DNA from: an uncultured Campylobacter sp.
Lineage (GTDB): Bacteria > Campylobacterota > Campylobacteria > Campylobacterales > Campylobacteraceae
Length of the DNA: 7,014 bases
NCBI RefSeq assembly: GCF_937890585.1
Contig: NZ_CALACG010000193.1
Coordinates: 1 to 7,014, forward strand
Direction: 5' to 3'
Part shown: piece by piece, positions 6,679-7,014 of the stretch
How positions within the stretch are numbered: the stretch's first letter is position 1
Layout: each line of letters opens with the position of its first letter
The notes under the pieces: model-generated
Told to the model about the DNA's origin: nothing
The model's database searches: none
The model's input: only the letters and a program-made list of their open reading frames with translations
Position numbers and translations under genes: made by a program

Positions 6679-6697
6679 ATATAAATTTATATTTAAA
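6674..6697. repeat. 24-base perfect all-A/T palindrome at the ftsK stop
   Basis: TTTAAATATAAATTTATATTTAAA is a perfect palindrome centred between 6685 and 6686 and includes the ftsK stop codon (6676-6678). With no GC pairs and no T run after it, it is at best a weak terminator; it may be a protein-binding or structural site, or a product of extreme base composition. Confidence 0.6.
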
Positions 6698-6796
6698 GAA
6701 TAAATTAACATCCTTGCTAGCAAAAATTCATTTATATATAAGTTATATTAAAATAAAATAAAGCGCAATTAAGTTGGCTATGCAGGGAGTAGTAAA
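6698..6796. other. AT-rich intergenic region upstream of the hemerythrin gene
   Basis: The 99 bases contain two small perfect palindromes, TTGCTAGCAA at 6714-6723 and TTATATATAA at 6732-6741, and several overlapping -10-like boxes (TATATT and TAAAAT between about 6744 and 6760), so the promoter of the next gene probably lies here but cannot be fixed. AGGGAG at 6784-6789 is a clear ribosome binding site 7 bases before the ATG. Confidence 0.5.
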
Positions 6797-7014
6797 ATGG
6801 CGCAACAAGTCGTATTTGCTTGGGGAAGGGAATTTGAAACAAATATTAAACAAGTTGATTCGGAACATAGATATTTGGTTGAAATAATCAACTCTTTAGG
6901 AAACAAACTTGCTATACAAAATACCGTTTTAAGTGATATGATACCTTTGTTTGAAGAACTTGTTAATTATACAAAATATCATTTTTCAAACGAAGAAGGG
7001 TTGATGCTGGAGGC
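6797..7014 (+). CDS. Bacteriohemerythrin-domain protein, N-terminal 72 codons (3' end outside window)
   Basis: The hemerythrin domain binds oxygen at a di-iron centre; in microaerophiles it is thought to sense, carry or buffer oxygen. The visible part has the bacteriohemerythrin pattern: a tryptophan at W9, then the block VDSEHRYLVEIIN at 20-32 with probable iron ligand H24, and YTKYHFSNEEGLM at 58-70 with probable ligands H62 and E66. The later histidine ligands (H...HxxxxD region) lie beyond the window. The ATG at 6797 follows AGGGAG with a 7-base gap, and the protein begins just before the domain, so no N-terminal partner domain exists. Whether it is a single-domain protein of about 130-200 residues or carries a C-terminal output domain such as GGDEF cannot be told. 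It has the same orientation as ftsK but is 118 bases away and is probably a separate unit. Confidence 0.88.
   Translation, partial: MAQQVVFAWGREFETNIKQVDSEHRYLVEIINSLGNKLAIQNTVLSDMIPLFEELVNYTKYHFSNEEGLMLE

Noticed and set aside
1..7014. CRISPR array, toxin-antitoxin pair, insertion sequence or riboswitch
   Set aside because: No regularly spaced repeats, no transposase frame, no small gene pair and no riboswitch-like leader were found on either strand.

Overview
The window looks like chromosomal DNA from an epsilonproteobacterium, most likely a Campylobacter of the C. concisus/C. curvus type. This is inferred from the AT-rich sequence, the abundance of AAATTT-type words, an HU protein with the Campylobacter-like FIGFGTFST core, an outsized FlgL followed directly by FtsK (an order I recall from C. 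jejuni), and a GGAA-N6-TTGC sigma-54 promoter. No database search was run, so the species is not fixed.

Left edge (1-731): the N-terminal 152 codons of a P4-type tyrosine integrase lie on the minus strand and run off the window. About 190 AT-rich bases follow, then a minus-strand tRNA-Leu (anticodon CAA). Integrase and tRNA share an orientation, and the integrase sits behind the tRNA 3' end. This is the standard layout of one end of an integrated island, so the island should extend leftward beyond base 1. The AT-rich spacer holds four copies of an 11-base motif in two helically phased pairs, which resemble integrase arm-type sites, and an inverted repeat that covers the integrase start codon.

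Core region (732-6678): hup (HU) and yaaA (peroxide-stress protein) are on the minus strand. flgL (hook-filament junction protein) and ftsK (DNA translocase) are on the plus strand. hup, yaaA and ftsK have recognisable sigma-70 -10 boxes, and flgL has a sigma-54 promoter. Intrinsic terminators follow hup and flgL, so these are mostly single-gene transcription units and not one operon. The most unusual gene-level observation is that ftsK has no ATG, GTG or TTG codon that would include its first membrane segment. The promoter, Shine-Dalgarno sequence and protein content all point to an ATT start at 4522.

Right edge (6679-7014): a short AT-rich intergenic stretch with perfect palindromes is followed by the first 72 codons of a bacteriohemerythrin-type protein, cut by the window end.

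Functionally this is housekeeping DNA (nucleoid packaging, chromosome segregation, flagellar assembly, iron/oxidative stress) next to a tRNA-targeted mobile element. I see no complete undescribed system here. The parts worth checking are the island end with its repeat array and the ftsK start.
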